Source: Chromera velia (Eukaryota > Sar > Chromeraceae). Taken from it: 64,000 nucleotides of DNA. Where the stretch lies: assembly GCA_018398765.1 (NCBI GenBank), contig JAHBMJ010002042.1:22923-86922 (forward strand). The letters run 5' to 3'. The notes under the pieces were generated by a model that made no database searches, was not told the DNA's origin, and was given only the letters and a program-made list of their open reading frames with translations. Within the stretch, counting starts at the first letter, position 1, and every line of letters begins with the position of its first letter. Shown here piece after piece: positions 34,341 through 47,522 of this stretch. The position numbers and the translations under genes were made by a program.

Positions 34341-36863
34341 CGTCATGAGAAGAGTCGAAAATGGTTCTTGTGCGGGAGAAAAGGAGCAGATCAAAACAGA
34401 GCGCGGATCTGGGCTGATCAACTAATTTATCTATCGATCCATTTCCGTCCAAACAGGTGCAGTTAGTCCACTACATAAAAGAAAGAACGGCGACAGTGCC
34501 TTACCTAGGTCACTAATTAAATCACTTATCACCATCACTATGTCATGGGGGAAAGTATTGGAAAATTTTCACTCCGAAAAAACACTGGTTATTCAACACT
34601 TACCTATGACGGAATTGTCACGGTCGACACCCGAGACAGCTTCAGGAAAGCGTGGCGCTGGCTCATCGAGTCTTTTTCCGCCGGTCACATCATCAGAACA
34701 AGATGAGGGATCTCCCGGCGGGACACCCTGTTGTGACACAGCGCCCGGATCGATTGAGCCTCTTGCTGACCCTTTTCTGGAGAATGAGAAGGGGGGGGCT
34801 GCCGAAGCAGCAGCAGCAGCAGCCGAAGGAGAAGGCGGAGGAGAATCGGAAGGTCGGGGTGCGTGGGGTGAGAGCGATTTCCCTCGGGTCTTCTTATTTG
34901 CTGCTTTCTTTGAGGAGAGACCTGAGCCCCCGGCCTTCTTTCTCCCCACTCTTCCAGACATCGAGGCACGCGTCTCACGGCCACGCTCACCACTTCTCTC
35001 TCTCATTTCACAACTATGCTCTTCACCCTCACCCTCCTCACTTTCGTTTTCGTACGAAGACGAGTTTGAAGGACGATCATGCTCTTCCTCCACCGGAGGG
35101 GAGTGCGGCGGCTCACTACTCCCACCAAGCCCCCTGGAGCCAAACCCCCCTGCCAGTGACTGCCCCCATGTTCCTCTACTCATCTCGTTACTTCTACCCG
35201 TTCTCGTTCGTCCATTGCCTCGAATTTCACTCCTCCCCTCTCCCCGCCCCCCCTCCAGAAGATTCAAAGGTCCCACGCTCCATATCCGCCCCTGTCCCTC
35301 CCTTTCTCCTGCACCTGCTGTCGAACGAGGACTCTTCGAGTGCGCATTCGCAGACGATGAAGAGAGTGATGCCGCAAGTTGCCGCACAGAGTTCGCTGAT
35401 GCAGCTGCTACTGCATCTGCTGCGTCTACAGCCGCCACAGCAGAGATCATATCTGCTGCGACTGAAGACGACGACCCGCCCCCTGCCTGAAAAGGCTGAG
35501 CAGCCTCTCCTGGCCGAGAGACCCCATTTGGATCCAGAGAGGAGTCGGCAGCCTCCGTCTGAGATCCCGACAGGTCAGACGACAGCCTGTCAGGGGGATG
35601 TATTAATAACACTCCTCCTCCCTCAACGATTCCCCCCCGGCCCCGGCCATGCAGCTCTCTACTGGCTCCAAGCAAACGATCAGAGGGGCCTGGAGCGATA
35701 GTCTGAGGGACATTCCGACCACCGATGCCACCCATACTCCCAAAATACGAAGCCGTCTGAGTCTCACGCTGCATACCTCGAGAACTCAATCCTCTGATCT
35801 CCCTCTCTCTGTCTCTCTCTGGACCGACACCGCCTGCTTGCAGGTGCGGTGCCCGACTGGTCGGAGAAGAACCCCTCTCTCTCTCCATCTCTCTCTCCCT
35901 TCCATTGTGCCCCCCTCCGGAGAAGACTGCGGCGGCGGCTGCTGCTGCTGAGGAGCCGCGGCCTTCAAGCGAAACAGAGGCCGCAGCCGCAGCATCAGAT
36001 GGGGATCCTTGCATAGGGGGATGGGGGGCGTGCGAGAGAAAGACCGAAGGCGACCACTCACTCCGACCCCCCAATCCCCCCACAGCACCACCAAAGGCAC
36101 CAGTGGCAGCGGCACCCGCTGGGGGCAGAGGGCTCAACGGCTCCATGCCGCCTCCGATTGAATTTCCACCCCCCGACCATCCACCTGCTGCTGCTGCTGC
36201 TGCGGGGGAGCTTCCCATGGGCCCTGCCTGCAGGGAGAAGGGCATCTCCCCTCTATCCCCCCCAGGTAGGGACAGCGCATCCAGAACACCCGAGGAAGGC
36301 CCGACTGTCATTTGGTGGTCCCCCAGCCTGCTGGCTGAGACGGACATCCGAGGTGAGGACTCAGGGATAGACTCCGCCCGTGTCTCTGAAGTCCTGTCAG
36401 TCGAAATGTCGCTTGCACTTTCCTCAAACTCCATCCCCCCCTCGCTCTCATCTTCCGAATCGATCTCTGACCGCAAGAGATCATCCCCATCACGTTCATC
36501 CCCTATCCCTCCCCGCAAATCGTTCTCTAATCGGTTGAGGGCTTCAGGGGGGAACCGGAGACCCCCACTTGATCCGGTACCCTCCCGAGGACTTCGCAGG
36601 TGCTGTGCTGCTCCCCCAAAAGGTGAGGCAGCACGCGGGGATAAACTTGAAGGTGCGTGCAGACGCGTGGGGCCACCCCCGACCGAAAGCCCACGGCCTA
36701 GATGCACCCCGGCCTCGTCAGATACGATGCGAGGGGAGGTGGAGAGAAGCACTGCACTACCGGAAGAATTTCGGCGTGCGGGAGGAGACGGAGGTTGGGA
36801 AACTGACCCGTCGGTATGCTGGTTGAATTGCCTTGAAGGCACCCTTGTGTGCCCCCTCCTACC

Positions 36864-36898
<35 letters not shown>

Positions 36899-39800
36899 CG
36901 GTCTCAGACCCACCATCACAAACCCCCTGCAGAGGCTCTGCAGACGAGGAAAGACCCTTTGCCTGTCTGCGGTGCCCGCGTCGATGTCCTCGGTCGTCTC
37001 TCTCTCTTCGCCGGCAGCCTGAATCCCCGCGATGTCTCCCGGCGGATGGCGATGCCCCCCCTCCGCCTCCTCCTCCTCTCCCATCAGGTTGTGAAGTCTG
37101 AAGACGCACCTTCATGCCAGCAGACGAATCTTCAGACTGGCCCAGGGGAGGCTGGGCAGAGCCGTGCGAAACAGTCCCTATGTGCCCCCCTCTCTCCCTC
37201 TGGCCACTTAAGAGGGAAGAGGCAACTGTAGTCTCACTACCACCACTGCCTAGGCGCGGCCTTGCTCCTCCTCCCGCTCGTTCAGGGAGGTCGAGATGAC
37301 CGTCACGCTCCGCTACCACAGCGGATTCATGGCACTTGCGCAGAGGATGCTGCTGTGATTCACCCTGACGGTGTCGAGCAGAACGGGAACGGCGGCGACG
37401 GTGCTCGTGAGACGCATGGGACGACCTCCTGCCCGCCACGTTTGGTTGTTGAGAGCTTCCCGGAGAGGGAGCTCCTTCAGACACTCTCCGCTCTCTCCCC
37501 CCCCCATGCACAGTCTCTGTCTCTCCGATCATCGGACCTGCTGCTGCTACTCCCCGATTGTTGTGTCGGCCTCGTCTGCTCCTCTCTCTTCCCTCTCGCT
37601 CTCCACACAGACTCCCCACCCCACCCCGAGAGCCGATACGGCCCCCACTGCGTCGGGGAGATGTGGAAGTTTCAGGGATGAAGGACGAAGAGGTCTGCGG
37701 CAGAGGCTGCTGTTGCTGGCAGATAAGTGAGCAGGACGGACAACCAGATTGCCGTACAAGACCAGGGTCTGTCTCGGTCTGCAAATCCGACCGAGGATTC
37801 AGAAGAGAGGACGAGCGGTGACAACGTGGGCAGCGAGAAGAGAGGGGGACCTGTTGAGAGGGAGAAGAAGCGTCCCTCTCTGTCTCCCTCTCTCTTGCGC
37901 CCCTGCTGCTGCGACCATCAGCAGAGTCGAGGGGACCGTCTCCCTGCTGTGCCAAAGCTCCCCCCGTCTCCCCGTCTCCCGCGTGCCGTCCCCCCCCCAC
38001 AACGCCCTCTTGCCTGCCTGTGAACGAATTGGGTGATGATGGGAGAGGGGGGGTCGCTTGACGGGGGGGCCACTGTGCTGCCCCTGCGGCGTTTCCTGTG
38101 AAGACGGCAGTGGCGTCACTGTGTCGGTCCGTCTCTGCAGTCACTGTGGACGGATTGCGCACCTCTACCCCCACCCCTACCCCCCCTTCTCTCTGCCTTT
38201 CTCTCGCATGTGAAAACCTCACAGCTACTGCGTCGGTTGGCCGAACACCTGTGGGAGTGCTGCCTGACCGAACCGGACTCCTGACGACGGCACTTTCTGT
38301 TTCCATCTCTCTCCCCTCTCCCCTTTCCCCCCGTTCAATCCTGTCTCGCCACGAAGAGCCCTCTGCACCTGGCAAGGCTATCATCTCACCCTCCGAGGGA
38401 TGGCGATCGCGATTCACCTCTCCAGATTCCTCGGAGAGATCTTGAAGAAACCGACGGGACAGAAGGGCAACCTTGGCCTCCAAATTTGGATCATCCAGAC
38501 CGAAACGGAGATTGTCCCCTGTCCCCTCCGGTGCGCCTCTGAGGTGAGAAGCCGAGGAGGGGGAAGGAGACGGGATCGCAGCAGCGGCTGCGGCTGCAGC
38601 TCTAACACCCTGGGGATCCGAGGGGACCAGAGACTGTCCCCTCCAATGCTGCTGTTGTCCTTCCGCTCCGTCAAACTCCCCATGCAACCTTCCTCTTTCT
38701 GCTCTCCCTCCTGCATTTTCAGCTCTGTGTCCAAGCTGCTCTCCGAGCTGGTGCCTGTGTACCGCTTCTTGAAGAATTCGTGAGAGATCGAGTTCGAGGG
38801 CAACTCGGAGTTGTTGAGGGGGGGAGGGCGGGCCAGGCTGACCCTGTCTTCTCTGTGTTGGAAGAGCGGAAGGAGGGGAAGAGGAAGGGTATATAAGTGC
38901 AACGCTGGGAGAATCTGGCACAACCGAAGCTCTTGCTGAGGTTGAAGGGAGACAGCCTTGGACTTGGTCTCCCTCTCTCCGGAAGGCCGGCGAGACGGAT
39001 AGTGGAATATAATTTTGCCCCCCCTCCTCTTCTAGCTCATTCTCATTCTGCAGGTCGATGCCTCCCTCTCCTTCTCCTCTTCTTGTTCGGGACGTCGCGA
39101 CAGAGACAGAGACTGAAGAATCCGTCCCCGCGTCTGGTCTTGAGTGAGGAGGCACTTGGAGACGTTCCAAGGCCGCGGGTGAAGAGGCGGGGGAGGGATC
39201 AGGGTCGGCGGAATCGGAAGAAGAAGGCTCTACCGAGGAGGAGGAGGAGGAGGAAGAGGAGACAGACAGAGATGCCGGAGTGGGGCCTATCGGGGGGGGC
39301 ACAGGATCCCTTGCTGCTGCTGTTGCTGCAGTCTGGTGCAGAGGGAAAGACGGAGGAGACGGATCATCGGAGACACCTGCTGCTGCTGCTGCTGTTGCCG
39401 CTTTCTGGAAGTTTGCCCCCTCACCCATGGTAGCACCATCAGAGAGAGTAGACGGATGCAGCTGAATCTGAACTGAAGTCTCCGTATTAGCACCTGACTC
39501 TCCCCCCCACGTTTCAAACCCAACACTCCCTACCGCATCCTGAGCGCCTAGACGGGCTGAGACAGAAGGGGCGTTCAAAGATTCTTTTTTTGGTGTATCG
39601 ATGTTCTTACAACCATCTGGCAACCCCATCGGCCCCTCTGACCCAACATCCCCCCCCGGGTCGGAGAACGAATAACCCTCGGATATTGCAGGTAACCCCC
39701 CCCCGACACCTGTCCCTACCGCAGCAGCAGCGGCAGGATTCCCCTCCCACCCAAAACGAAACGAACCGAAGAGATGAGCTGCAGAACCCAGGGCAGGACT

Positions 39801-42800
39801 GTGTACCATCGTCCACTCTCTGATACCAGCAGGGTGAGATGCACAAGCAGGAGCAGTTGCAGAAGAAGAAGAAGAAGCAACAGAAGAAGAAAGAACAGAA
39901 AGCGGAGCAAAAACGCCCTCCCCCATCTCTCTCCGTCCCGACGCGGCACTGCGCGGGGCAGGGGGGAGATCGTCCTCGCGGCTACACCCTTTGGCCATCA
40001 CAGCAGAAAAACTTCCCCCCTGCGCGCTTCCACGCCCTGCTGAGCCTACTTTAATTCCCGAAGAAGAATTCTGAAGAGCTTCACTGCCCCCCTTTACCGT
40101 GGGTCCTTCTGCAAGACATCCGGACTCCAAAAGACCAGAATCGGAGCAACCGAAACCTTTAACACCAGGAGCCCCGACCCCCCCCACCTGTGCAACTACA
40201 ACCCCCTGCCCACTCTCCTTCACCTCACCTCTCCTGTTTGACGCGGACGCTTCCCCTCGACCCTGATGCACCCCCCGGCTTTCATCAGGAAGAACAAGGG
40301 GACGGGCAGACGGTAACGGAAAAAACGTTTGGTCGCCAACCTCCTCCTCCAAACCTTCCTGTTGTTCTTTCTCCTCTGTTCTTTTCTCACGATTACGATC
40401 AGACAAGGAAGAAAAAAGGTCCCGCAGAGCCCTACTGAACCGAGCTCTCACTTTCCGTTCAAGAAGTCCCTTCACACAGAGACAAAACAACCGAAGTCTC
40501 GCTCCTCTCTCCGCATCCTCCCGACCCCCTGCAGGCCCTCTCATAGTCTCTGACACCTCCTCTGTGAGATCTTGCTGACGATCACACGTTTTTTCTGCTG
40601 CAACTCCTTCTGCTCTTCCGACAGCAGACGAGGAGAAGCCATCCACCCCCTTCTTTCCTTTTTCCTTTTCAGTTGTGGGGGATCGGCGGAGTAACGAGAA
40701 AGACTGCGGCACAACCGAGCGGGTCCCCGTCTGTTCAGACCGTACCCGAGTCTGCTGCAGACCTGAGGAGACCACCCTGCTTCCACTGGCACTCCCCCGC
40801 CCTCCTTTAGAATCCCTTTGTCTCTCTCCTGCTTTGGCAGAATCAGAAGCAGGAAGAAAAGATGCAGAGGGATTGGAGAGAGCGGTGCGCGGAGACCTCT
40901 GTGCGACCTTTCCATTGTCGACAGACTGTCGTGAATCGCCACTCTGACGCCTCCCGCTTCCATGGGCATGGTTGGCGGCAGAGGCTGGCTGGTTCGAGGG
41001 GTTGCTGGGACGCCTTTTCTGTTCTCTGCTGAGAGAGGGGGACCGACAGGACTCCAACCCCGGCTGCTGTTGCTGCTGTCGGGGCTGCCGAGGATCCGAT
41101 GTCGAAATTGATTTTTTCAGGGGCTGGCCAGGAGAGGCAGAAGACTGAGAGGGTTGGCCTGTATCTTTCTTGCTGCTGCTACTGCTGCTGCTGCTGGGGT
41201 CTCTGCGGAAAGACGCGAGGCCGCCGGAGCGCCTGCCGGCCCCATCTTCCCTTCTGCTGCTGTGACGACTCTGATGACCTTTTGGAACTGGAGGCAATGA
41301 CGAGGGGGGGGCGGCCTTGCCCTTCCCCTTCTTCTCAGAGAGTCGCGGGGGGGGCGTTGCCTTATCCCCCCTCTGCTCTCCGCCCCCCTCTCCAGGTTGT
41401 TGGCCTTCTGACGCAATGGGCGGAGCTGCTGAAGAAGCAGAACAAGCGAAAGAAGAAATGCCGGGAGCAGAAACGGAGTCTGGAGACGGCGGCAAATGCG
41501 ATGAGGAGATACCGCACAAGCCCATCCCTTCCCTCATATTACAGCCCTCTCTCTCTTTGGCACCCTCAACAGAATGAGCGGCCATCTCTCTCGGGGATCG
41601 GTCAGGAGGCTCCGTCTTCAGTCGGTCCCCGTCTTTGTCCCTATTGCCTTCGGCGGCAACTGTCCCCGTCACTTTCCGCACAGGAGTTGACCGGACTATG
41701 GAGGCCATGCTGGTCGTGAGACCTCTACCTGCAGGCACAGACGGTGCCCCGGACTGGGCAGAGAAGCAGAAGGGCGCTTGCTGTCTCTGAGGGAAAGACT
41801 GCGTCGTGGCCGCTCCTGAGAGGGGATACTGGACTCTGACGTGGACTGCGGGGGCAACGATCGATGGTTGGGGGGGGGGTTGAGAATGAGCAGGGGGCCG
41901 GCGGAGGTTGACAGCATGTCTCGCCTGAGCTGCCAAGGCTGCGGCATGTCGAAGAGCGCGGTCAAGAGGGGGCACATTCGGCCGCACCACTTCCGAGAGA
42001 GGGGGGTGGAGCGATGGTGAAGCAGGCAGAGGGAACACAGACACACCGCGGGGACTTATCATCATGGCTGACGCTGGATCTTTCAAAAGTCCTGGGGAAA
42101 CAGTTTGGAACATTGTCGTCGTGCCGGCTCCGTGACCCTGTCCAGGCTGCTCTTGGGCCTGCCCCTGTCCCCCCTGTGATCTGATGGGGCTTGTCTTTGA
42201 GGGAGATCCAATCACCTGCCGTCCGTCATGCACTGGCAACGCTCCTCCAACTGCAGAAACTGGGCCTGCGTAGGTGTGGTGGGGCAAACGGGGGACGAGG
42301 GCGGAAGAGGCCGGAGGGAAGGCCGAAGTTAGACTAATTCCCCTAGCAGGAATGGGCAGAGTTGAGTCTCGGAATGCTGCCGAGTTGGGGGGGCTGAGAA
42401 GCACAGGGCGACCGGGATAGGAAGAAGGATACGGATGCGGAGGAAGATGGTCGGTTGGACGTGGACTCAGCTGGACCCGTGCCTCAGGTAAGAGAGAGGC
42501 AGAAAGAGGCGACGCACTTTGGCCCTCAGGTGGCGAAAGGGGACTGTGATTTGGTTCCGCCTGTCGCGAATGTTTTGCTTTTGTACACAGAGACTCGCAA
42601 AGGGGTAAGCACGACGCCTCATGATCTGGGTGGCGGGTAGGGTGGAGCTGCTGTCCAGAAGGGGAGAGGGGCGAGAGAGGGGGACTCAGAGGAGAGAAGG
42701 GTGGGAAACCCGGCGCAACGGGGGACGCCGGGGATTTTTGCACCTCCGCTCTATTCAACTCTTTGCTGGTCTTGTACAAGGACTGGACATCCTTAGAGAC

Positions 42801-43192
42801 AAGAAGGGGGGCGGCAACGGGAACGCAGGCGAAGGGCGACAGCGGGGAGATCAGAGTGGAACTGGGATTGGAGAGGGTGCTGGGCGCAGGGGGGGGAATC
42901 AGGTGGGCGTGGGGACCTGGAGCTGTTCTCATGGCAACCGGCTGTACAGGGGCAGCTCTCGGTGGCTGCGCTGCATGTCTGAGGTCTATACATTCAGCGG
43001 CTCCTGCATTCAATTAAGTGGTGCATGGTTGTGGTGAAGGGGTCCACTCGTGTCGAAAGGTTGCAAAAGCGCAGAAAGGGCCGATAACTAATGACCAAAT
43101 TGCCCAGACTCACCTGTCAAGGATGAGGGTGGAGCTTCATTTGAAGATGTGGTCAGATTCGATCCACACAGGTCTTGGCAAGGTTGCCACAT
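28065..43192 (-). CDS. Giant disordered protein, 4687 aa, four exons
   Basis: Exons (minus strand): 43192-43114, 43003-34604, 34111-32748, 32285-28065. The sum is 14,064 nt, 4688 codons with stop. Exon 1 starts at ATG (MWQPCQDLCGSNLT) after an in-frame upstream stop and ends at ACAG/GTGAGT. Exon 2, 8.4 kb, ends at CATAG/GTAAGT. Exon 3 starts after GTTGCAG and ends at GGAAG/GTGCGT. Exon 4 starts after CATGCAG. Phases are 1, 1 and 0 and agree. The protein is Ser, Gly, Pro, Arg and Glu-rich with runs of Ser, Ala, Glu and Gly. I see no catalytic domain. Islands that could fold are short helices, such as LLERKVRARFSRALRDLFSS in exon 2 and, in exon 4, RELELWKLLLGG, LARLQQLQVLQAAAARK, PRLHRALMRLQREIAVLL and the C-terminal VEQQVKILHALRKFQTVRQQ. 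It looks like a scaffold or surface/cytoskeletal linker; function unknown. Long antisense frames are by-products of the composition. Confidence 0.75.
32289..32408. repeat. Three 40-bp tandem units abutting a splice acceptor
   Basis: Three near-identical 40-base units (one A/G difference) containing GTATGCATGCATGCAGTCAT and GCCAGGAGGG. They begin at the acceptor of exon 32285-28065 of the giant-protein gene: read on the minus strand, each unit ends CATACATG, and the exon-proximal one continues CAG into the exon. So the repeat copies part of the acceptor-side sequence. Confidence 0.9.
34309..34342. repeat. GGCA microsatellite
   Basis: About eight GGCA units in the intron 34603-34112 of the giant-protein gene. 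Confidence 0.85.
36867..36896. repeat. 30-base poly-C tract inside coding sequence
   Basis: Thirty C on the plus strand, read as G on the coding strand of the 8.4-kb exon of the giant-protein gene. It encodes about ten Gly in the segment before HGRRGHTRV. Length error or polymorphism that is not a multiple of three would shift the frame, yet the given length keeps the frame open on both sides. Confidence 0.9.
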
Positions 43193-44760
43193 TTCAGTCT
43201 GTGGTGTGTCTGTCAGTCGCACGATCACTCACGTATGTGGACTAAATTGTGTATCTGCCACTGCATGCTTACTCCTTCCCGCCTACATAAGCTTGCGAGC
43301 TGCTTCGAATGAAGTGTGAAAAGCGTCCAGACACTTGCCGGCAGTTCAAACTTGAACGAAGAAACAACAGGCTGCAAAATTGCATGTCTAGGAACAAAAG
43401 CGGACCAAGGCGATTGTTTGGCCTCCGTCAAAAAGCGTTTTTAAACACATTATTAAAGGCTGGACTCTGTGTGGCAAGATCAAGAGCTTTCGATGACGCA
43501 GATTGCATAGACTGGATCGAAGCTGCCTCGATCTGCCTCGTGTGGCTCACGTGAATCAAGGGTCGAGGAATGTCGAGGATGGCTTGCACTTTGCCCCGGA
43601 AAGCGAAGCGGGGGGCACTTACGAAACAATTCCTCTGCCTGATGTAGACCGTCAAAAAAAGGCCCCGCAAAGTCCGTTGGTCCAGAAAAGCGCAAAAACG
43701 TGCCATTGCCCCGGATCGAAAGCGAAGCAGAGGTATTACGCACTTGAAACGCAACCACACCTCGGGTAAGTGCCACACCGGTAGTAAAGACGTGACGCAG
43801 CTGTCTCCACATGCTACCACATACGTCTGCTTGCCGGGCAGTGTCGGCTATAGCAAATTAAAGGCTAACAGTGGAGCTTAGTATAGTATAGTATAGTATA
43901 GCTTACCTAGCAACGAGGTCACTCTTTAGTGAGTTACACGGAGGTTCTCCACAATTTAGGCTATAAAGATCTACAGTAATCCACAGCTATCCACAGCCTA
44001 CTGCAGCCATATTCAAAGAAGATCTGAGAAGGTTGAAAGGTCAGCTAGGAAACTGATTTAAAGTGCAAACTTGTTTTTACACCAGCACCAGCAGTGAGGT
44101 CCAGCACTACACCAGCACCCTAAGGCTTTTACACCTTTTTCTAAGCCTTAATAATAAAAACGAATTCAAAATTTCATGTTTTAACATATTTTCCCTTCAA
44201 TTTTGAATCTTTGCCTAGAGATTTGCGTGATTGACAATGGTTTTTACAGTAAAACTTTGAAGACTTGATTATCTCAATCTATTAAATTTTTTTTCTAACC
44301 ATAAACATTGAAGTGCAATGCAGTTTTAGATTGATTCATGATGTACCAAACCTGAAAAAGGAAATGCTTTTGACTTAAATTGGCAGGAACTGTGTATATG
44401 CGTGTGTGCATTTTCCTCACGTGCTTTTGGGCATTTGCAGTGAAAGACGTGAAAGATGACATGCAAGCAATTCCCGTCTCTTCACCTCTAGGCTCAGCCA
44501 AAAAGATCCGCCAATGTTGCTTCCTTTTCTCCTCTCCTCTCCACTCCCGAACGCTCTTTACAACCGCTTTCGCAACACTCTCAACCTCCACTTCTGCGTG
44601 CATGTCTGTTGTTCGTTTGCAATGGCCTGTTGTAATTTGTTGTACCGTCTGAAACGATGTGGGAATGCATGAATAAATGACCACAGGTACGTGTATATAT
44701 GTATGTATGTATGCTTGCATTGCAGATACAAAGACAGATTTGTCGACCCGGGATGAATGA
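43193..44760. other. Spacer between the giant-protein gene and the coiled-coil gene
   Basis: 5' flank of the giant-protein gene and 3' flank of the coiled-coil gene. Short frames at 43309-43554 (plus) and 43428-43820 (minus) overlap each other and have no recognisable motif. A TATAG pentamer repeat lies at about 43880-43901, and 43990-44300 is AT-rich. No supported gene. Confidence 0.5.
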
Positions 44761-47467
44761 TCAGTTTTCCTCCCCCTCTTCCGCCTCGTTCTTGTCGTCT
44801 TCTTCCCTGTCCTCGGGGTCTCCCTCGTCCTCTTCTCCTTCTGATTTCTCGTCCTCTTCTTCTTCGTTTGCATCTTCCTCATTTCCGTCTTCTTCTCGTT
44901 CCTCGCCGTTGTCGCCCTCCTCTCTTTCATCTACGTCTTTTCGGGGGCCCTTTGTGTCTCTCTCTTCCTTTCCTTTATCCTCCTCTGCCGCCTTTGAGGA
45001 AGAGGAAGAGGAAGGCGCGTCCTGAGCCTTTCCCTCTCCACCTCCAGGGCTCCTTCCAATTTCCGGCAACTTCACGCTCATTCCCTCTGCTGTCCCCCCA
45101 ATGCGATTGGATGCAGACCCAGCGGCAGAGGTGGGGGGCTCCTCCACGCTCTTCTTCAGAGAGGCGGCTGCCACTACGGTCTGAATGGCAGGAAGGAGGG
45201 ACGTCAGGTTGCCCTTCTCTGCTCCTGCCCCTGGGCTGGTAGACGGCTGAAGACGACGAGCAGACTGGAGGGCACGGGATGTTCTCAAAGCTGCTGGAGT
45301 TTTCATTCGAATGTGCTGCACGAATTCAGAAAATAGGGGGCGGCAGTGAAGCTGCAGTGGCAAAATCAGTTGCTTTTGTCAGAGGTCATGCACGGAGGCT
45401 TTATTCGACCCCTATGCACCCGTGCACACGGTGCATTGGCACAGCCATAGAGAAGGCAAACCAGTGTGGTTTGTTCGAATCTCCATTTCCTTTTGTCCTT
45501 GGGTCCCTGTGCACGTGCACAAAAAACTATGGCATTTATCATAGGTGCGTGTCCCAATATCTGATGCTGGACCTGTGCACCTAGCTGCCTACCAACTCAC
45601 ATTGATCTGCTGCTGGAGCCTCCCGATCTCCGTGTTCTTCATCTTCGTCTCTGCGTGAGTCCCTCTGACCATGCTCTGCATTCATCCATCCATGCACCCC
45701 CCCATCCACTAACCCATTTATTAACCCATCCACCCAGGCGACACTCAAGTGACCGAACTGACTGAACGTAAGACCGATGCCACCCGGGTCTGCCCAAGAA
45801 GAGGGAGGGAGGGACAGAGGCTTGATGGACTACCCGCATGCATGTTCATTCATTCGCCCTCGATCCGACTGCGAAAGAAAGAAAGAAAACCCACTCAACG
45901 AAGTTGATGGAAGAGCACATCTTTTGTCTCCTTCCTGCATGATCCCTCCCTCCTTCCTGCCTGCCTGCCTGCCTGACCGTTTGTCTGTTTGTAAGGTTGT
46001 TGACACATGGCTGATGGAAACTAACAGAATAAGAAGATCGATCTGCCCTGTCTGATCGGCTTACCTTGAGCACCCGAATTTCTGTCGCCTGCCTTTCTGA
46101 CGTTGTTTGAAGGTCTGCAGGGGCAAGCATGATCGAAGGGACCGAGTTGAAAAAAACAGATCGATCGGCGAGTGAGTCAACAAACGAACGGAAAGGTCCC
46201 TAGAGGGACATGCAAATTGAAAGATGGACAGAGAGACTAGCGCTACGACACACAGAGATGGACAGACACATCGACATTTGTTGCACGGACAGATGCATGC
46301 ATGACGACCATTTGATGGAGAGCATCCGGTTTGAGGTCAACCAACGAAACAAAGAGGCTTGCTCCGCTCCTGGAAGCAAGCAGCAGCTACCTCGCAATCC
46401 GAACTTTCTTTCTGGTCGGAGCTTCCAAGCCTTTCTTAAGAAAGTGCATGCCACTCCATTTCTTTCCATCCTGCCTGCCCTGCTCGCATCACTCTTACCT
46501 CAAGGTCTTCTCTCCAACCACAGACTGGCAGACACAGACAATGTCTGTCTGTCTGACTGTACACTGACTTTTGAGAGATGCCATTGTCTTTGCCTTGCAG
46601 CGCTTCTCCATTGTGGCCATCTCCGCCTCAAGAGCCTCTGCGTGGATCGGCAGGCAGGGGGAGGGGTGGGGGGGAAGGCAAGAGCTTCATGCAGAATTAA
46701 GGGTCTGCATGATCAACTGACTGAGCATGCGGACGCAATCTACCTCTTGAATAAGTGCACGATCGCAAGCATGCACCCTCGCTCGTTGGATGACTGATTG
46801 GAAGCCTCATAAATGCATCGGTTTTGTACAAGGAAGGACGTCCACGATGCCCTCATGATACTCAAAGACATTCCTTCCTTCTATGACGAGCTCACCGATT
46901 CGTGCAAGTGCCGACTTGGTTGCCTTTCTTTCTCTGCACAGAGATGCGGAGAAAGAAAATACGCAAGAAGATAGGGTGCGTGAGTGGTTCCTTCCACATC
47001 ATCAGCGGGTCTTTGACCTGCATCACTGATTCTTTCACGCAGCGAGGCAGCGCACAGCTAGGGAGCGTTTCCTCAGTCTTATTTCTCAATTACCAGAGCT
47101 ACATTGTTGAGTCACTATTCTCATTGCATCACTGGCTGCTTTCTGGGTGCTGCACGTCCCTTCTTTTCACCTTTTTTTGTGCACCGCTTGCATCTGCCAT
47201 TGGTGGCGCTCGAATAAATTTCTCTCACAGGAGGCCTCGATGGAAAGATCAGTCTGTCTTTCTTGGTCCATTGATCAAGCCGTCCATTGATTCGTCCATT
47301 GATCATTCGTCCACGTACATTCGTTGCCTCTCTCCCCGAACCAGCCTTATTCTACTTTCTTTGGTACGACCCCTCACTTGATTTTCTATCACTCTTTCTG
47401 TTTCTCTTTTGCCTTTTGCACTTGTTGTGTTCGTTTGTCCTTTCTCTATTAGTGGTCGGACTGTCTC

Positions 47468-47522
<55 letters not shown>

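Noticed and set aside
34540-37101. Long plus-strand open frames (316, 349 and 398 codons)
   Set aside because: They lie opposite the 8.4-kb exon of the giant-protein gene, are low-complexity Pro/Ser/Leu, and lack the phase-consistent splice joints that the minus-strand gene shows.
43309-43820. Overlapping frames on both strands between two genes
   Set aside because: No domain, no splice support, and each is as good as the other.
44757-45242. Plus-strand Ser/Leu/Pro-rich open frames
   Set aside because: Antisense of the acidic last exon of the coiled-coil gene, whose frame and phase are well supported.
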